A stretch of DNA of 64,000 nt. Origin: Protopterus annectens. Lineage: Eukaryota; Chordata; Ceratodontiformes; Protopteridae. Where the stretch lies: NCBI RefSeq assembly GCF_019279795.1, contig NC_056743.1, positions 624,628,248 to 624,692,247 of the forward strand, read 5' to 3'. This document shows positions 59,585 to 64,000 of this stretch, one piece after another (position 1 is the first letter of the stretch; each line of letters starts with the position of its first letter). A program made the translations under genes and the position numbers. The notes under the pieces were generated by a model. The model saw only the letters and a program-made list of their open reading frames with translations, was not told the origin of the DNA and made no database searches.

Positions 59585-59785
59585 GTCCGCTCAAATTATC
59601 TATGGTACAATCCCAGTTATTCTCATAGGGGTAATATATAATTATTGAACATGGGATACATAAGGCCAATCTCTAACCAACTGGGATAGTTTAATTTGGG
59701 CACAAAAGGTTAATTGGATAGGCTTAAACTATCCCACAAGGACAGCTAGCCTTGTACTTATCTATGAACTTAACCTATGAAACGC
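59585..59785 (+). mobile_element. LINE-A-like 3' end, plus strand
   Basis: The 3'-terminal motif TTATCTATGAACTTAACCTA ends a short stretch (GACAGCTAGCCTTGTAC upstream), matching in pattern the end of copy 1 (GTTAGCCTAGTATATCTCTA then TGAACTTATGAACCTA). No coding part is recognisable. Confidence 0.55.
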
Positions 59786-60249
59786 TCATGCCAGCTTGAA
59801 AGCTTGAGTAATTGCAAAACTTATGTTGGTCTAATAAAAGGTAATATATCACATCTGCATTCCACAGTGTTCACAAAAACAACAAATTTTCCATCCATAT
59901 CTTTCAACACCCTACTAGGAGAATAAAAAAAAATACTTCTGAAACTCAAATCCCACAATTTTCCTGCATAAAATGAGCTGCCTATCAGACTATCAAAAAA
60001 CTAGTTCCAAAAGAGGAATGTCTATAATTATTCTAATCAGCAGCTATAGAAGAGGATTACAATAAGCTCTATAGCAAATAAATTGGGATAGTAGGTTCAT
60101 TATCAACCAAGTCATAATATATTACAATATAACATGTTCAGTGTTCAGTGTGGAAGAAAAACAACTCAAGAACCCCTATTAGGGCTATGCAAGAGTTTGC
60201 CAACAGTTCAAAAACATAAGAAGTGAACAACAGATTGACTGGTTTTTTT
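59786..60249. other. unassigned sequence, possibly the LINE-D 3' UTR
   Basis: No motif recognised. A run of T (poly-A on the minus strand) near 60242-60256 borders LINE-D coding sequence. Confidence 0.35.
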
Positions 60250-60385
60250 TTTTTTTGGCTTATTCTAATTTCCAAAGGAAGACTATTCCACACAAGCCCT
60301 ATTGTTTAATAAAAAAGTTATCCCAACTTTTGGAGATCATCTTTGGGCAAATCAACAAAGAAACCAAAGTTCCTGGTATTACAGT

Positions 60386-61262
60386 TATTTTATTTATTTA
60401 TTTTATTTTATTTTACATTTGTTTTCTGGGATGGTCTAACTGGGACAGTGCCCATTTTCAGCAGAGACCCGGGGAGAAAAGCTCCAGCCTAAGCTTACAT
60501 ACAAAGTCATCACATCAATTAACAGAAATTATAGACAAAAAAAAAAAAATGAGTGTTAACACATTTACAGGATAAAAATTTAAACACAAAAATATATACA
60601 TAGTATTGAATAAAACAAGACATCGATCACTTGAATATAGACAAATATATGGCTGAACTTATATATGTGGAGGAACATAACATTAGTTAGGAAATTAAGT
60701 AGGGAGAATCACTTAGGCAAAGTACTGCATAGTTAGTAATACATCCATGGTGAGTTACAGCTAGGAATGTAACTACTTATAGAGAAGTAGTGTTGTTAGA
60801 AGGGATATGTTAACAGAGTTAGTACGTACAGCGAAATTGTAAAAGTAGTGCTAAGTTAATAATTAACCTGGAATGTTACATGTGCAAAGCCAGGATTCAA
60901 ATAAGTGTCTTTTGAGAGATATTTTGAAATGATTAAGATTGTTTGTGGATCTAATACTATGTGGAAGGGTATTCCAATTTTTGGCAACAAAGTTAGGGTA
61001 AAGACAGTTGCCTGCTGTATTGGATACTTTGGTTACTTGGAATAAGTCTTTGTTAGATGATCGAAGATTCCGAACGTTAGAATAGGGCTGTAGAAGATTT
61101 TTAGGGAAGGCACGTTGTCAGGATTGTGCATTATTTTGCGAGCCATTATTAATTGGTTGTAGTTCATAACATGAAATATTTCCAACCAAGAAAGATTTTT
61201 GAGGCATTGACAATAATGGGCTGAATGTGTGGAATCTGTTGCACAATTGGCAATCTTATTGA
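60386..61262 (-). mobile_element. L2-C 3' end inserted in LINE-D
   Basis: The tail (reverse of TTATTTTATTTATTTATTTT) is at about 60385 and the 3' signature (reverse of CCCGGGGAGAAAAGCTCC) at 60470-60486. The coding end (61150-60890, with NNLNHFKISLKRHLFESWLC-like wording) aligns with the L2-C copy at 40388-40870. It is 5'-truncated at 61262. Confidence 0.78.
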
Positions 61263-61590
61263 CTTATTATGTATAATTATGACTAAAAAATCTAATTCCC
61301 AACATGGCAGAGAGCACGTCATCTTGAGAGGACTTAAACAACAGTAGCAAATCCCCACAGATGAGTCTATAATCCACTGAATGTAAAGGTAACAATTTTA
61401 ACATATCCTTGTAAGAATGCTGTCTTAGATCCCAGCCTGTCCCTGAAAAAGATTTTTGAACTTCCTCTAATTTCATTAACTAATATTATTGTAAAGACAA
61501 ACCAAGGCATAATATTTGATAACAGGTCAAATTGCAGCCTTATACGAAGGTGTCAAACCACTTTCATCCCTGTCACAAAGGATCACTAAT
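61263..61590 (-). pseudogene. LINE-D thumb C-terminus
   Basis: The frame 61476-61267 reads MKLEEVQKSFSGTGWDLRQH, then YKDMLKLLPLHSVDYRLICG and DLLLLFKSSQDDVLSAM: the 'L..VQ..FT..I.G....SY..RL..L.L.SL..RR.RGDLL..FK' block of CR1/L2 ORF2. Upstream (61590-61480) 'DESGLTPSYKAAI' and 'PVIKYYALV' complete the thumb. It sits immediately downstream of the 42-bp array in the same sense. Confidence 0.75.
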
Positions 61591-61592
61591 AT

Positions 61593-62712
61593 TACTTAAT
61601 ATTCCATAGCACTTTATTATAACACTAGTTAGATTACTTAGTATTCCATAGCACTTTATTATAACACTAGCTAGATTACTTAGTATTCCATGGCAATTTA
61701 TTATAACACTAGTTAGATTACCTAGTATTCCATGGCACTTTATTATAACACTAGTTAGATCACTTAGTATTCCATGGCACTTTATTATAACACTATTCCA
61801 TTGCACTTTATTATTACACCAGCTAGATTACTTAGAATTCCAATGCACTTTATTATAGCACTTGTTAAATTACTTAGCATTCCATGGCACATTATTATAA
61901 CACTAATTAGATTACTTAGTATTCCATGGCACTTTATTATAACACTAGCTAGATTACTTAGTATTCCATGGAACTTTATTATAACACTAGCTAGATTACT
62001 TAGTATTCCAACACACCTTATTATAGCACTAGTTAGATTACTAAGTATTCCATGGAACATTATTTTAACACTAGATAGATTACTTAGTATTCCATGGCAC
62101 ATTAGTATAACACTAGTTAGCGTACTTAGTATTCCGTGGGACATTATTATAACACTAGTTAGATTACTTAGCATTCCATTGCACTTTGTTATAACACCAG
62201 CTAGATTACTTAGTATTCCAAGGCACTTTATTATAACACTAGTTAGATTACTTAGCATTCCATGGCACATTATTATAACACTAGTTAGATTACTTAGTTT
62301 TCCATGGCACTTTATTATAACACTAGTTTGATCACGTAGCATTCCATGGCACATTATTAAACACTAGTTAGATTACTTAGTATTCCAGGGCACATTATTA
62401 TAACACCAGTTAGAGTACTTAGTATTCCATGGCACTTTATTATAACACTAGTTAGATTACTTAGTATTCCATGGCACATTATTATAACACTAGTTAGATT
62501 ACTTAGTATTCCATGGCACTTTATTATAACACTAGTTAGATTACTTAGTATTCCATGGCACTTTATTATAACACTAGTTAGATTACTTAGTATTCCATGG
62601 CACTTTATTATAACACTAGTTAGATTACATAGTATTCCATGGCATTTTATTATAACACTAGTTAGATTGCTTAGTATTCCATAGCACTTTATTATAATGC
62701 TAGTTAGATGCC
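61593..62712 (-). repeat. 42-bp in-frame minisatellite (about 27 copies) inside LINE-D ORF2
   Basis: The unit, in plus-strand terms, is TTAGTATTCCATGGCACTTT followed by ATTATAACACTAGTTAGATT and AC, i.e. 42 bp. On the minus strand it encodes the 14-residue unit IIKCHGILSNLTSV. The array is flanked by LINE-D coding sequence: upstream VVIDSGDNFNGHL and downstream the thumb. One unit carries a 15-bp deletion (near 61790, still in frame); one has a 2-bp deletion near 62357 that breaks the frame. Both strands are open over long distances (185-189 codons). Confidence 0.97.
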
Positions 62713-63560
62713 CATTAAAGTTATCTCCAGAATCTATGACAACCCCCAAGGCTTTAACAATGGTCTCTCTAGCTATTAACTGATCATTCAAGGTATAAGG
62801 ATATTCATGGTTATTTTTTCCAAAATGAAGCATAAAGCTTTTTAGTATTAAACCGCATACCTACCAAACTAGCCCAGTAAAAAAAGTATATCTGTGTATA
62901 TTTAGTCCTGAATGTTGCTAAAACTTCCTCCCATTTTTGTACCATCTGCAAACTTATTCAGACAGCCTTTTCCAGACTTAGGAAATTGCATCATAAAAGT
63001 TTCAAATTGTATTGGCCCCAGCAGTAACCCTTGGGGAGCTCCCTTAGAGGTAACTTTGGATTCACAGAAACAGTCTTTCATTCTCACAACAAATATTCTC
63101 CAAGTCAGTTACTGTGCCAAGAATCAAATGATATAAAGATTAATACTTAAATTATACATGCATTTCAATATCACAAAATAAGGAATGGTGTCAAATCTTC
63201 TGACAAAATCCAAGTATACCATGTCAGCTTGGAGACTCTTGACCAAAGAACAAAAGACAACCTGACAAAAACTTAACAAATTAGACAAAAAAGAATAGAC
63301 AGAAACAAATCTTTGCTGATAGATGATATTAATAAAGCTTGATCCATAGATACTTTTAGTAATAATTATTTCAAAGTGCTTAAGCAATATTCTTCAACCC
63401 AGGACCACTACATGACTTAGGAATAGGTATTACTATAGACTCTCTTCATATCCATGTGCCAAAGACTCCTGGAATAATTCAAATACACATTCAGCCATAT
63501 TTACCATATTTTTTTTAAAAAAAGCTATTAAGGCCATCAGGTTTGAATGCAATACTCTGG
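62713..63560 (-). pseudogene. LINE-D reverse transcriptase (broken)
   Basis: Frames in order: 63387-63124 (SFLSNLLSFCQVVFCSLVKS, ADMVYLDFVRRFDTIPYFVI; motif A with D, and KAFD changed to RRFD), 63087-62902 (VTSKGAPQGLLLGPIQFETF, LNKFADGTKMGGSF; FADD changed to FADG) and 62833-62713 (MLHFGKNNHEYPYTLND, VKALGVVIDSG). Loss of one catalytic aspartate in motif C makes it inactive. Confidence 0.78.
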
Positions 63561-63639
63561 CATATTGTTTTTAGAAACTTCAACAATTACTGATATCAAT
63601 AACAGGACATTTTTCTTTGTCATTAACCAAGAAATAAAA

Positions 63640-64000
63640 TGGGAAATGGATCTGTACCAAGTACTGAAACACTCGGAATCCCTGCAGTGTCAAGTGAGCT
63701 GCTACCACTGCCATACATTTGGTGAATGCCCTATGGGCTGTGGTGGGCCAAAGGGCAGTGCACTGAACTGATAATGACTGACTCCCAGCTGAAAGCATAG
63801 ATACCTTTTGGATTTTCTGTTCATTTTTACATGATAGTATGCATCCTGAAGTTCTATTGAGCACATACAGTCATCCTTGCACAAAAATGGCAGAATGGAC
63901 TGAACCATGACCATCCAAAACTTTGTGTATAAAACTGATTTGTTCAGGTTGCTGAGATCCAACTTTGGTCTCCAGTCCCCTGTTTTCTTTAGTGCTAAAT
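63640..64000 (-). pseudogene. DIRS-type RT fragment (DIRS-D), running off the window
   Basis: The minus frame 63962-63702 has LDLSNLNKSVL-like 'MDLSNLNKSVLYTKFW', then DDCMCSIELQDAYYHVKMNR (motif A with D; usual wording 'MCSIDLKDAYYHI') and KRYLCFQLGVSHYQFSALPF followed by GPPQP. This is the N-terminal half of a DIRS RT palm. The 5' part continues past 64000. It is 3'-truncated or eroded near 63640. Confidence 0.75.

Larger units (their letters stand above)
60250..63560 (-). mobile_element. LINE-D (CR1/L2-type), with an L2-C insertion and an internal minisatellite
   Basis: On the minus strand: RT (63560-62840), the start of the thumb (62833-62712), a 42-bp array (62712-61593), the thumb C-terminus (61590-61263), an inserted L2-C 3' end (61262-60386), then the last LINE-D codons (60385-60250). 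Reading D directly across the L2-C insertion restores the '..HNY / TVIPGT..' continuity typical of the RT C-terminal tail. No endonuclease is seen, so the 5' end is missing. Confidence 0.75.

Noticed and set aside
61774..62331. 185-codon plus-strand frame over the 42-bp array
   Set aside because: The flanking LINE-D coding sequence is on the minus strand; the plus frame is open only because the unit has no stop in that register.

Overview
This window is AT-rich, intron-scale eukaryotic DNA. I find no host protein-coding gene in it that I can defend. Nearly everything recognisable is a transposable element, a tandem repeat or a microsatellite. The mix points to a non-mammalian vertebrate with a repeat-rich genome, amphibian-like or fish-like; species not determined. 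It contains CR1/L2-type LINEs whose ORF1 carries an SGNH-esterase-like domain, a Tx1/L1-type LINE, a LINE with a restriction-like endonuclease (R4/NeSL-like), DIRS-type tyrosine-recombinase retroelements, a tRNA-derived V-SINE-like SINE, long (CA)n tracts and a solo LTR. Every protein-coding element is broken by stops, frameshifts or nested insertions.

Layout. 0-3 kb: microsatellites, a 48-bp tandem array and unassigned DNA. 3.0-4.6 kb: the 3' end of an L2-type LINE (called L2-C here), interrupted by two hairpin-forming non-autonomous elements (M1, M2). 4.7-5.0 kb: 3' relic of an RLE-LINE. 6.2-10.0 kb: a decayed CR1-like LINE (LINE-A copy 1, + strand) with a 27-bp array in ORF1. 11.25-24.0 kb: one Tx1/L1-type LINE (+) broken up by a DIRS fragment, a LINE-A 3' end, a near-complete LINE-B (- strand, 17.9-22.2 kb or longer) and hairpin element M3. 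24.2-25.7 kb: L2-C fragment. 25.7-29.7 kb: a fairly complete DIRS element (-) with gag-like, RT, RNase H and recombinase regions, followed by a 60-bp array (29.84-30.63 kb) and a second DIRS relic (+). 32.4-37 kb: RLE-LINE (+) with a SINE inserted and flanked by a 16-bp duplication. 37.9-38.5 kb: CR1/L2 fragment. 39.2-43.5 kb: hairpin element M4, then an L2-C LINE (-) split by hairpin element M5, abutting an L2 3' end in the opposite orientation. 43.5-52 kb: mostly unassigned, with a 1.58-kb solo LTR at 47.4-49.0 kb. 52-58.9 kb: one LINE-A (copy 3) split by another (copy 2). 60.2-63.6 kb: a LINE (LINE-D, -) that contains an inserted L2-C and a 1.1-kb in-frame 42-bp minisatellite derived from its own ORF2. 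63.6-64 kb: DIRS RT fragment.

The most unusual signals are these. (1) The hairpin elements M1-M5 have long inverted arms that match well within an element but differ strongly between elements, while the central core is conserved in M1-M4. (2) A 42-bp, 14-codon piece of the LINE-D reverse transcriptase is amplified about 27 times in frame. (3) Two LINE-A copies carry independent repeat expansions at the same ORF1 linker. All homology statements come from reading translations and motifs by eye; no database search was possible.
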